Below the pieces are notes generated by a model. It was not told the DNA's origin, made no database searches, and saw only the letters and a list, made by a program, of their open reading frames with translations. From Nitriliruptoraceae bacterium (GTDB lineage Bacteria; Actinomycetota; Nitriliruptoria; Nitriliruptorales; Nitriliruptoraceae): DNA of 12,006 nucleotides. Each line of letters opens with the position of its first letter. Position 1 is the first letter of the stretch. The translations under genes were made by a program, and so were the position numbers. The stretch covers positions 1 through 12,006 of the forward strand of contig SLLJ01000020.1 of NCBI GenBank assembly GCA_007134165.1. Direction: 5' to 3'. This document shows positions 1 through 6,795 of this stretch, in pieces.

Positions 1-1836
1 ACCAACCGCGCGATGGTCGCCGACAACGTCCTGATGGTGTTCGCCAGGAACCTCGCGTACGAAACGCCCCGGTGGACCTACGAGATGATCGGCATCGACC
101 TCACCACCGGCACGGTCCAGTGGGAGATCCGCAACGCTTGGCGAGACACGCGAGCACCGCTGCTCGGCCAGACCGGCACGCGCGCCTCGGCCTCGACCTG
201 CCACCCCGCGATCGACTCACGGGGGCGGCTGTGGATCCCCGATCAGCGCGACGTCGCGGAGGGCAGCGGATTCCGCATCGCACCCGGGGGGTTCGTGGCC
301 TACGACACCGCCACCGGGCAGCAGGTCGCCGAGATCCGCGACGGCACCACCTGCAGCTCGCACGACTCGCTGCTCATCGCCGGGGACGGCATGAGCGAGC
401 GTCTGATCGTCTTCCCCGACGAGCGGGGCTCGCCGCACTCGCGCACCGACTTCCGTGGCTTCATCGGGGGGTTCCCCGAGGAGCTGCGCGCCTACGATAT
501 CGGCGGTGCGCAGCCCTCCCAGCAGCCGGTGTGGCGGCTCGGCCCGGCCGCGGAGGTCGGCTTCGACGCCGTGCTCGGCGTCAGCTCGTGGACGGCTCCC
601 GACCGGCCCCCCACCTGGGCACCGAGCCCGGGTGTGGCAACCGACGACTCGGTGATCTTCGCCACCGTGACCTTCACCGGTGAGGGAACCGGTGAGGGCA
701 TCGTGGAACTCGTCGAGCTGGCCCTGGCCGATGGCACGGAGCTCGGGCGTACCGAGCTGCCGATGCCCAACGAGGAGGACGCCGACGGCAACCCCACGCC
801 CATGGAACCGCAGATCTACCTCTGGTACGACCTGATCGTCTCCGACGACACGCTGCTGGTGGCCGCCCCTTCGGAGAGGCGCGGGAGGTCCACGGACACG
901 CTGAGCTCGCGCGTGGGGTTCCTCGCCGCCTTCGATGTCACCGGTCGGCTGAGTGGTGACCCGCTCTGGTTCAAGGAAGGCAGCCGGACCGAAGGCTTCA
1001 CGGCCTGGCGGTACCCGGTCATCTCCGATGGCGCCGTCGTCGGGCAGCCCGTCAACCAGAACCTGCAGCGCCCACCGATCGAGCCGCTCGAGGCCTACGA
1101 CCTGCGGACCGGCGAACTGCGGTTCATCGCAGACGGCCGCCAGTGCCCCGTTGAGGGCTGCGCTCCCTCCCACCTGAGAGGTCAGGGCATCTCCGACGCC
1201 AACGGGGCGATCTACACCCGGGCGTTCGTGAGCCAGGCGCCCTGGGCCGTCAACGCCCTGGTCAAGCTCGACGCGACCGGCAGCGAGACCTGGCGGTTCA
1301 CCGACCGTGACCTCGCTCAGGCCCACACCGGCCAGCCCCAGGACGATGCTGATCCCGGCAGCCTGCCCTTCACCTTCACCGACCAGAACCCGACCGTCGG
1401 TCCCATCGCCGACGACGGAACCCTGCTGTTGTTCGCGCTGGGCAACAACTCGGCCGTCGGCTCTGCCGAGATCCGCAGCACCATCGTGGCGATCGACAAC
1501 TCCGGTGGGCTCGCGCAGGCTCCCGCGCCGACCCCCGACCCGACCCCCGACCCCACGCCGGTGCCGACCTTCACCGACGTCGACCCCGCCAACGTGCACG
1601 CGCCGGGCATCAACGCCGTCGCCGCCGCCGGCATCACCACCGGCTGCGCACCCGGCCGCTTCTGCCCCGCCGACAACGTCACCCGCGCCCAGATGGCCAC
1701 CTTCCTCTACCGCGCCCTGCTCCAGGACCCGGCTCCCGCCCCCCAGCCCGACCCGACGCCCAAGCCCGGCCCGGACCCCGGACCCGACGCCCGATCCCAC
1801 CCCGGACCCCGAGCCCACCCCGGACCCGACGCCTGA
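1..1836 (+). CDS. Secreted PQQ-like beta-propeller protein with SLH-like domain (5' partial; frame broken at 3' end)
   Basis: The frame is open to the left edge, so the gene probably starts outside the window. The Met at 13 lies within propeller sequence and is unlikely to be the true start. Numbering from that Met, residues 1 to about 490 carry repeated motifs of the form (V/A)(Y/I/K)DLxTGxxxW, for example IGIDLTTGTVQW and AYDLRTGELRF, typical of PQQ-like eight-strand propellers. A linker rich in PDPTP follows (about 498-518). An SLH-like domain spans about 520-570 (FTDVD start, TRAQMATFLYRAL end, with Cys545 and Cys551). A second Pro-rich linker comes next. Known families suggest an exported cell-surface protein, with propeller ligand unknown; any signal peptide lies upstream. 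After about residue 590 the frame reads out-of-phase linker (DARSHPGPRAHPGPDA) and stops at 1836, while the adjacent frame continues the PDPTP pattern into an LCCL domain. The annotated C-terminus is therefore probably an artefact of a frameshift. The domain calls are firm; the function is unknown. Confidence 0.8.
   Translation, partial: TNRAMVADNVLMVFARNLAYETPRWTYEMIGIDLTTGTVQWEIRNAWRDTRAPLLGQTGTRASASTCHPAIDSRGRLWIPDQRDVAEGSGFRIAPGGFVAYDTATGQQVAEIRDGTTCSSHDSLLIAGDGMSERLIVFPDERGSPHSRTDFRGFIGGFPEELRAYDIGGAQPSQQPVWRLGPAAEVGFDAVLGVSSWTAPDRPPTWAPSPGVATDDSVIFATVTFTGEGTGEGIVELVELALADGTELGRTELPMPNEEDADGNPTPMEPQIYLWYDLIVSDDTLLVAAPSERRGRSTDTLSSRVGFLAAFDVTGRLSGDPLWFKEGSRTEGFTAWRYPVISDGAVVGQPVNQNLQRPPIEPLEAYDLRTGELRFIADGRQCPVEGCAPSHLRGQGISDANGAIYTRAFVSQAPWAVNALVKLDATGSETWRFTDRDLAQAHTGQPQDDADPGSLPFTFTDQNPTVGPIADDGTLLLFALGNNSAVGSAEIRSTIVAIDNSGGLAQAPAPTPDPTPDPTPVPTFTDVDPANVHAPGINAVAAAGITTGCAPGRFCPADNVTRAQMATFLYRALLQDPAPAPQPDPTPKPGPDPGPDARSHPGPRAHPGPDA
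1531..1563 (+). repeat. Short PTPDP-coding simple repeat (first linker)
   Basis: A short run of near-repeats of the codons ccg-acc-ccc-gac encodes a (Pro-Thr-Pro-Asp) linker between the propeller and the SLH-like domain. Linkers of this type are common between modules of secreted actinobacterial proteins. Confidence 0.6.
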
Positions 1837-1892
1837 GCCAGGACCTGTTCCGGACCCCGAGCCCACCCCGGACCCCGACCCGGACGTGACGA
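1735..1892 (+). repeat. Second Pro/Asp/Thr-coding low-complexity tract, site of first frameshift
   Basis: This C- and G-rich tract repeats units such as ccccgacc and ccccaccccgga. It encodes the linker between the SLH-like domain and the LCCL domain. The linker pattern is good in frame 1 up to about 1775 (PQPDPTPKPGPDP) and in frame 2 from about 1780. That places a one-base phase change inside the simple repeat, where slippage in the cell or base-calling error is easiest. Confidence 0.65.
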
Positions 1893-2231
1893 CACTCGCG
1901 GTCGGATGGGGAACCCAGGCCAGAGCGCTGGGGACCTACGACGGGCAGACCATCAACGTGACCTGCCCGCCACGCGGGACCGCCTTCACCGTCTTCGGCA
2001 CCGACCGCTACGCCCAGGAGTCCTCGATCTGCACCGCCGCCGTGCACGCCGGGATCATCACGCTCGGCGGCGGCACCTTCCGCCTCGCGGTCGAGGTCGG
2101 CGAACGAAGCGTCACCGGCAGCACCCGCAACGGCATCACCTCCCAGGACCGCGCCTCCACGGCCCTGAACCTTCACCTTCCCCGACCAACCCATCGCCAC
2201 GGCAGCGTTCGGCACCCTGCACTGGAGGTAG
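1775..2231 (+). pseudogene. Frameshifted continuation: Pro-rich linker plus LCCL domain of the same surface protein
   Basis: The frame one base on from the upstream gene continues the linker (TPDPTPDPTPDPEPTPD pattern) to about 1890. It then encodes an LCCL domain from about 1907: WGTQARALGTYDG, VTCPP, the hallmark ESSICTAAVHAGII, then GGTFRLAVEVGERSVTGS and NGITSQ. Around 2150-2168 the match moves by one more base: the codons from 2169 read TFTFPDQPIATAAFGTLHW and stop at TAG 2229-2231. Both shifts have the same sense, equivalent to one extra base (or two missing) each time. An intact reading would fuse propeller, SLH-like domain and LCCL domain in one chain. There is no separate start codon with a ribosome binding site, so this is not an independent gene. 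The cause could be true decay, or indel errors in a GC-rich repetitive stretch; the sequence alone cannot decide. LCCL domains are often carbohydrate- or lipid-associated extracellular modules, and their bacterial role is unclear. Confidence 0.75.
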
Positions 2232-2238
2232 CCGCAGG

Positions 2239-2260
2239 CCGGCGCCCGCCCGGGCGCCGG
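2239..2260 (+). terminator. GC hairpin just after the surface-protein gene
   Basis: A perfect 10-bp inverted repeat, ccggcgcccg / cgggcgccgg, is separated by 2 nt and starts 7 nt after the TAG at 2229-2231. No T-tract follows, as is common for actinobacterial hairpin terminators. Its position supports 2231 as the real end of the upstream gene. Confidence 0.55.
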
Positions 2261-2275
2261 ATCCGGCCCGACGCG

Positions 2276-2310
2276 TCGGCCCCGCCCGGACACGCTCGGG
2301 GCGGGGCCGA
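2276..2310 (-). terminator. GC hairpin after pgk
   Basis: A 12-bp perfect stem, tcggccccgccc (2276-2287) with ggcggggccga-type partner (2299-2310), encloses an 11-nt loop. It begins 19 nt downstream of the pgk stop on the minus strand. No T-run follows. With the hairpin at 2239-2260 it fills the 98-bp gap between two convergent genes, so either could act on both strands. Confidence 0.6.
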
Positions 2311-2329
2311 TCCGTCCTCCGACGAGCGC

Positions 2330-3526
2330 TCAGCGCCGCAGCGCGGCAACCCCCGGCAGGTCCTTGCCTTCGAGCAGCTCGAGCGAAGCACCCCCACCGG
2401 TGGAGACGTGGTCGACCTTCTCGGCCAGCCCGAACTGCCGGATTGCTGCGGCAGAGTCCCCGCCGCCGACCACGGTGAAGCCCTCGGTCGCGGCCATCGC
2501 GTCGGCCACGGTCCGGGTGCCGGCCGCGAACGCCTCCCATTCGAACACGCCCATGGGCCCGTTCCAGAACACGCTGCCCGCGGCACGGATCGCCTCCGCG
2601 TAGCGCTCGGCAGTGCGCGGGCCGACGTCCAGGCCCATCCGGCCGGCCCCGATGTCGCCGACGGCCACGACCTCGGACGCCGCGTCCTCGGCGAAGCCGT
2701 CGGCGGCGACGACGTCCTCGGGCAGGTGCACCTCGATGTTGCGGTCCCGGGCGGCGGCGACCAGCTCACGCACGGTGTCGACCTGGTCGGCCTCCACCCG
2801 GGAGCCGCCGATGTCGACGCCCTGCCCGGCCAGGAAGGTGTAGGCCATCGCCCCGCCGACCGCGATCGCGTCCACGCGCTGCAGCAGGTTGTCGAGCACG
2901 GTCAGCTTGTCGCTGACCTTGGCACCACCGAGCACCGCGAGGTAGGGCCGCGCCGGGTCGGCCTGCAGCCCTCCGAGCACCTCGAGCTCGCGGGCGAGCA
3001 GCAGCCCCGCGTAGCCGGGGATACGGGCGGGGATGCCGGAGATGGACGCGTGCGCGCGGTGGGCCGCCCCGAAGGCGTCGTCGACGTACGCGTCGGCGAA
3101 GGCGGCGAGCGCGGCGGCGAACGCATCGTCGTTGGCGGTCTCCCCCGCGTCGAAGCGAAGGTTCTCGAGCAGCAGCACCTGCCCGGGGTTCAGCGCCTCG
3201 ACCTTGGACCGGGCGTCGTCGCCGACGACGTCGGAAGCGGCGATCACCTCGGTGCCCAGCAGTTCGGCGAGTCGGACGGCCACCGGCGCCATCGAGTAGG
3301 CCGGGTCGGGCGCGCCCTTGGGCCGGCCGAGGTGGGAGGCCACCACCACCCGGGCGCCCTGGTCGAGCAGACGGCGCAGGGTCGGGACCGACGACTGCAC
3401 GCGCAGATCGTCGGTCACGCGGCCCTCGCGCAGCGGCACGTTGAGATCGGCGCGCACGAACACGCGCTTGCCGGCGGCATCGAGGTCATCGAGGGTCGGG
3501 ACACCCTCGAGGAGAGGCGAGGTCAT
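2330..3526 (-). CDS. pgk: Phosphoglycerate kinase
   Basis: This cytosolic glycolytic enzyme transfers the acyl phosphate of 1,3-bisphosphoglycerate to ADP, giving 3-phosphoglycerate and ATP. The 398-residue length fits bacterial PGK. Family motifs appear in order: RVFVRADLNVPL (residues 21-32), SHLGRPKG (64-71), ENLRF, DAFGAAHRAHAS, LGGAKVSDK, VGGAMAYTFL, WNGPMGVFE and the nucleotide-binding GGGDSAAA, then a C-terminal STGGGASLELLEG. I chose the ATG at 3526 because AAAGGA lies 8 nt upstream and the PGK homology begins directly after it. The open frame extends to 3619, but the added residues look like translated intergenic sequence, and a Met three codons upstream would overlap the ribosome binding site. 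gap lies 79 bp upstream, so the two are likely co-transcribed. tpiA, the usual next gene in actinobacteria, is missing here. Confidence 0.96.
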   Translation of the reverse strand: MTSPLLEGVPTLDDLDAAGKRVFVRADLNVPLREGRVTDDLRVQSSVPTLRRLLDQGARVVVASHLGRPKGAPDPAYSMAPVAVRLAELLGTEVIAASDVVGDDARSKVEALNPGQVLLLENLRFDAGETANDDAFAAALAAFADAYVDDAFGAAHRAHASISGIPARIPGYAGLLLARELEVLGGLQADPARPYLAVLGGAKVSDKLTVLDNLLQRVDAIAVGGAMAYTFLAGQGVDIGGSRVEADQVDTVRELVAAARDRNIEVHLPEDVVAADGFAEDAASEVVAVGDIGAGRMGLDVGPRTAERYAEAIRAAGSVFWNGPMGVFEWEAFAAGTRTVADAMAATEGFTVVGGGDSAAAIRQFGLAEKVDHVSTGGGASLELLEGKDLPGVAALRR

Positions 3527-3534
3527 GGTCGGCA

Positions 3535-3540
3535 TCCTTT
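3535..3540 (-). promoter_or_regulatory. Ribosome binding site of pgk
   Basis: AAAGGA on the minus strand sits 8 nt before the ATG at 3526. It decides between this start and the ATG three codons upstream. Confidence 0.6.
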
Positions 3541-3554
3541 CGGTCGCGGGATGC

Positions 3555-3583
3555 GACCGCCCCGTGGTCGGCACGGGGCGGTC
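3555..3583 (-). terminator. Hairpin in the gap-pgk intergenic region
   Basis: A perfect 12-bp inverted repeat, gaccgccccgtg / cacggggcggtc, has a 5-nt loop (3567-3571). It lies 22 nt past the gap stop and about 14 nt before the pgk ribosome binding site. No T-tract follows. It could be a partial terminator, a processing or stabilising stem that sets the gap:pgk ratio, or a full terminator. No separate pgk promoter is evident. Confidence 0.5.
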
Positions 3584-3605
3584 GGGGTCGTCTGGGGCGC
3601 AGGAC

Positions 3606-4610
3606 CTACAGGCGCTCACCGAGGTAGACGCAGGCCTCGGCCAGGCGGGTGGAGTAGCCCCACTCGTTGTCGTACCAGCCGAGCACCTTGACCAGCTTGC
3701 CGCTGGCGATGGTCGACGGTGCGTCGAAGACGCAGGAGTACGGGTTGCCCACGATGTCGATCGACACCAGCGGGTCGGTGCTGTACTGCATGATGCCCTT
3801 GAGGGGACCTTCGGCCGCCGCCTTCATGGCGTCGTTGATCTCCTCCTTGGTGACCTCGCGGTCGAGCAGGAGCGTCAGGTCGGTGATGGAGCCGTCGGGG
3901 ATCGGCACCCGCAGCGCCATGCCGTTGAGCCGCCCCTTGAGTTCGGGCAGCGCGAGCGCGGCGGCCTGGGCGGCACCGGTGGTGGTCGGCACGATCGAGA
4001 CCGCACCGGCGCGCGCCCGGCGCGGGTCCTTGTGCGGCGCGTCGTGGATGTTCTGGTCGCCGGTGTAGGCGTGGATGGTGGTCATGAGGCCCTGGGAGAT
4101 CCCGAAGGTCTCGTGCAGGACCTTGGCCATGGGCACCACCGAGTTGGTGGTGCACGAGGCCATCGACACCACGTGGTGGTTGGCGGGGTCGTAGTCGGCC
4201 TGGTTCGCGCCGAGGACGATGGTGACGTCCTCCTCCTTGGCGGGCGCGGAGATCAGGACCTTCTTGGCGCCGGCCTGCAGGTGCTTGGCCGCGTCGGGAC
4301 CCTTGGTGAAGAAGCCGGTGGACTCCACGACGATGTCGACGCCGAGATCGGCCCAGGGCAGATTGGCCGGGTCACGCTCGGAGAAGACCTTGATCGGCTT
4401 GCCGTCGACGACGATCGAGTCACCGTCGACCTCGACGGTGCCGTCGTAGGGGCCGTGCACGCTGTCGTACTTGAGCAGCATGGCCAGGGCGCCGACGTCG
4501 GTGAGGTCGTTGAGGGCGACGAAGTCGAGGTCGGTGCCGTACTTGTTGGCGGAACGAAGCAGGTTGCGGCCGATACGGCCGAAGCCGTTGATGGCGACGC
4601 GCAGGGTCAT
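3606..4610 (-). CDS. gap: Glyceraldehyde-3-phosphate dehydrogenase, type I
   Basis: This tetrameric cytosolic glycolytic enzyme converts glyceraldehyde 3-phosphate, NAD and phosphate to 1,3-bisphosphoglycerate. Its 334 residues match the family. The Rossmann start is VAINGFGRIGRN (5-16). Asp35 in ALNDLTD is the acidic residue that normally favours NAD over NADP. The catalytic Cys153 lies in ASCTTN, the catalytic His180 in TTIHAYTGDQ, and PHKDPRRAR (192-200) follows. The C-terminus has WYDNEWGYSTRL. The ATG at 4610 begins the homology exactly and is preceded by GAGGAG at an 8-nt spacing. The product hands its substrate to the pgk product encoded 79 bp downstream. Upstream, 242 bp separate it from whiA and contain a possible promoter, so it may be expressed independently of the uvrC-whiA operon. 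Confidence 0.97.
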   Translation of the reverse strand: MTLRVAINGFGRIGRNLLRSANKYGTDLDFVALNDLTDVGALAMLLKYDSVHGPYDGTVEVDGDSIVVDGKPIKVFSERDPANLPWADLGVDIVVESTGFFTKGPDAAKHLQAGAKKVLISAPAKEEDVTIVLGANQADYDPANHHVVSMASCTTNSVVPMAKVLHETFGISQGLMTTIHAYTGDQNIHDAPHKDPRRARAGAVSIVPTTTGAAQAAALALPELKGRLNGMALRVPIPDGSITDLTLLLDREVTKEEINDAMKAAAEGPLKGIMQYSTDPLVSIDIVGNPYSCVFDAPSTIASGKLVKVLGWYDNEWGYSTRLAEACVYLGERL

Positions 4611-4852
4611 GCGGGGTGCTCCTCGTCGGATCGGATGGGTCGGGCGGTGCGGCGAACGGATCGGCGTGCGGTCGCCGGACCGCCTCGCCGCTGCGGGCGC
4701 TGTCCGCGCCAGGATCGGGGCCGTGGATGGGTGGGGTGACCCGACCCCGGCTGGCCGTTCGGACCTGGACGCTGCGCGGCGCCCGCTCTCTTGCGACCCT
4801 AGCAGCGAGGCGGGGCGGGATCACCGGGCAGTCGGACAGGTCCGCACGGTGC
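4611..4852 (-). promoter_or_regulatory. whiA-gap intergenic region with possible gap promoter
   Basis: No gene is seen in these 242 bp. On the minus strand, TAGGGT (4796-4801) resembles the actinobacterial -10 consensus TAnnnT. GTGATC lies 17 bp upstream as a weak -35. This would give a leader of roughly 170 nt before the gap ribosome binding site. A small perfect hairpin, 6-bp stem and 4-nt loop, lies at 4668-4683 in the leader. No riboswitch was recognised. The promoter is a motif-based guess. Confidence 0.35.
4619..4624 (-). promoter_or_regulatory. Ribosome binding site of gap
   Basis: GAGGAG on the minus strand lies 8 nt from the ATG at 4610, a strong anti-16S match at optimal spacing that fits a highly expressed glycolytic gene. 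Confidence 0.65.
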
Positions 4853-5866
4853 TCATGCATCACGCTCGTGGAATGGGGAGGCACGGCCAGCGACGCTGGG
4901 TCCAGTGGCGTCGTGTTCGTCGTGGCCGAGGGCCTCGAGCCTACGAAGTCGACGGTGCACGGCTGACTTGCCCACCGGCGGGTCGAGCAGGCTGCCGAGC
5001 TCCGCGAGGCTGGCCGCCGGGTTTGCCAGCCGGACCAGCGCGGTCGCCCGCAGGTCCTCATCCAGGGTGTGCCAGCCCACCCGGGCGATGGCCACCTCGA
5101 CCGCCCGGACCTGGGCGGCGCCGGCCTCGATGCTGCGGCGCAGGTTGGCCGCGTCGGCGTTGGCCAGACGGTTGGCCTCGCTGCGCAGTTGCCGGCGCAG
5201 CCGCCCGTCGTCGTAGGTGAGGAACGCGCGGGTGGCGCCGAGAGCTGCCAGCAGGTCGGCGATGGCGGCGCCGGACTTGAGCACCACCCGCACGCGCTCG
5301 TCGCCGACCACCCCGGGTGGCTCCCCCACCAGCGCGTGCAGCACGGCGGCCAGCCCCTCAGCCGTCTCGTGCGTGCGCGTGGCCACCTCGAGGTGGGGTG
5401 GCCGGCCGGGTCCGGACACCGACCCGGCGCCGAGCAGCGCGCCGCGAGCGCAGGCCACGGCCCCGGTTCCCTCGAGTCCGGCCGGCAGCCCGTCCACTGG
5501 CCGGCCCGCGGCGTCGAGCAGGCCGAGGGTGCGGGCCACCGGCCCGGCCCCGACCGCCAGGCGCACGCCGTAGCGGGCGCGGTGTTGCATCCCGCCGGGT
5601 TCACGCACCAGCAGATCGGGCCGCACCCGGAATCCGTGGGTCAGCAGCGTGTAGGCGCGCCGGGCGACGGCACCCGAGCCGGTTGTCAGACCGAGGCCGA
5701 TGCGCTCTCCGTCGAACGGGTCTCCCCCGGCCACCGTGAGGCTGCCGGCGACCCGGAACAGCGTGGCCAGCTCCGCACGCACTTCGTGCTCGGCGCCGAC
5801 CGGAAGCCGCGCGAGCTCCTGGCGCACCTCCTCGGTGAACCTGCGCTCCCCGGCCGGGCTGCTCAC
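4853..5866 (-). CDS. whiA: WhiA, sporulation/division-associated DNA-binding regulator
   Basis: WhiA combines a degenerate LAGLIDADG homing-endonuclease-like fold with a C-terminal helix-turn-helix. In Streptomyces it acts with WhiB on sporulation-septation genes, and homologues occur in most Gram-positive bacteria. The protein shows the N-terminal FTEEVRQELARLPV, TLFRVAGSLTV and TTGSGAVARRAYTLL segments. The C-terminal HTH is at about residues 266-316 and includes LANPAASLAELGSLLDPPVGK followed by SAVHRRLRRLEAL. I prefer the GTG at 5866 because it overlaps the yvcK stop in a GTGA junction, giving 337 residues and implying translational coupling. A GTG at 5884 is also possible and adds six residues. 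The last 20 residues after the HTH (DATGPSVAG onward) look unstructured. It is the last gene of the overlapping uvrC-rapZ-yvcK-whiA block. The family assignment is very secure; its role in this organism is inferred. Confidence 0.93.
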   Translation of the reverse strand: MSSPAGERRFTEEVRQELARLPVGAEHEVRAELATLFRVAGSLTVAGGDPFDGERIGLGLTTGSGAVARRAYTLLTHGFRVRPDLLVREPGGMQHRARYGVRLAVGAGPVARTLGLLDAAGRPVDGLPAGLEGTGAVACARGALLGAGSVSGPGRPPHLEVATRTHETAEGLAAVLHALVGEPPGVVGDERVRVVLKSGAAIADLLAALGATRAFLTYDDGRLRRQLRSEANRLANADAANLRRSIEAGAAQVRAVEVAIARVGWHTLDEDLRATALVRLANPAASLAELGSLLDPPVGKSAVHRRLRRLEALGHDEHDATGPSVAGRASPFHERDA

Positions 5867-6795
5867 GGACCGCCGATCACCCACTGCAGGGCCGCCGCCA
5901 GCCGCGCCGGGTCGTGGGCGTCGTCACCGTCGAGCAGATCGGCGGCCACCACCCGTCCGACCCGGCCGGCCAGCGCCGACGCATCGAGATGCAGCGGCGC
6001 AGCGACCTGCCGGGGCGAGGGACCCCGATGGGCCACCACGGCGTCCAACCGCAGACCCGGCACGTGCTGCACGAGCACGTCGAGGTGGTCGCCAAGATCC
6101 AGACCCTCGGTCTCCCCGGGCTGCTCACGCAGGTTGGTGACCAGCACGACCGGCGCGCCGCTCGCCGCCACGGCAGCCCCGATCTCCGGCACGAGCAGGT
6201 TGGGCAGCAGGCTGGTGAACAGCGACCCGGGCCCGAGCACGACCATGTCGGTGGCGGACAGCGCCTCGAGCGCCGCCGGACAGGCGGCCGGGGCGGCCGG
6301 CTCGAGCCACACCTTCTCGATGCGCCGGGTCGCAGTCAGTACCGCCTGCCCCTCGACATGTCCGGCGCGGGTGTCGGCGTGCAGCACGATCGGGACCGGG
6401 CTGCAGGGCACCACCCGGCCGGGGACCTCCAGCCACACCCCCAGCTGTTGCAGCGCCGCAAGCAGATCCCCTCCGGCCAGATCCTGCAGCGCGACCAGCA
6501 CCAGGTTGCCCAGGCTGTGGCCGGCCAACTCTCCCTCGCCGAAGCGGTACTGCACCACCTCGGCGAGGTCGTGGCGCCGGGCCATGGCCGCCAGCGCCAT
6601 GCGCAAGTCACCGGGTGGGAGCACCCCGAGGTCGCGGCGCAACCGACCCGAGGAGCCGCCGTCGTCGGCGACGGTGACCACCGCGGTGACGTCGTCGGCG
6701 ATCCGGGTCAGCGCCCGCAGGGAGCGGGCCAGACCGTGGCCACCGCCGATCGCCACCGCGCGCCGTAGCCGGGCATCCGGGGGCCCCACGCTCAC
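5863..6795 (-). CDS. yvcK: YvcK/GlmR family gluconeogenesis factor (UDP-sugar-binding)
   Basis: The YvcK (GlmR, CuvA) family has a CofD-like Rossmann fold. In Bacillus and mycobacteria it binds UDP-sugars such as UDP-GlcNAc and supports peptidoglycan precursor supply on gluconeogenic carbon. Visible motifs are AIGGGHGL (15-22), VADDGGSSGRLR (42-53), LPPGDLR (59-65), GHSLGNL (92-98) and GPGSLFTSLLPN (188-199), all typical of the family. Its 310 residues fit the usual 310-340. The start is GTG at 6795, whose last bases share GTGA with the rapZ stop; the stop again forms GTGA with the whiA start. These 4-nt overlaps on both sides suggest coupled translation of rapZ, yvcK and whiA. A CofD role in F420 synthesis is unlikely given this context. 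Confidence 0.94.
   Translation of the reverse strand: MSVGPPDARLRRAVAIGGGHGLARSLRALTRIADDVTAVVTVADDGGSSGRLRRDLGVLPPGDLRMALAAMARRHDLAEVVQYRFGEGELAGHSLGNLVLVALQDLAGGDLLAALQQLGVWLEVPGRVVPCSPVPIVLHADTRAGHVEGQAVLTATRRIEKVWLEPAAPAACPAALEALSATDMVVLGPGSLFTSLLPNLLVPEIGAAVAASGAPVVLVTNLREQPGETEGLDLGDHLDVLVQHVPGLRLDAVVAHRGPSPRQVAAPLHLDASALAGRVGRVVAADLLDGDDAHDPARLAAALQWVIGGP

Noticed and set aside
217..1866. Minus-strand 549-codon open frame opposite the surface-protein gene
   Set aside because: Gly/Val/Arg-rich shadow of the propeller coding strand, with no domain pattern.
2232..3691. Plus-strand frame continuing past the LCCL region through pgk
   Set aside because: After 2231 it is antisense to pgk. 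It is open only because of GC-rich codon structure.
3318..4739. Plus-strand frame opposite gap
   Set aside because: Complement of clear GAPDH coding sequence; no independent evidence.
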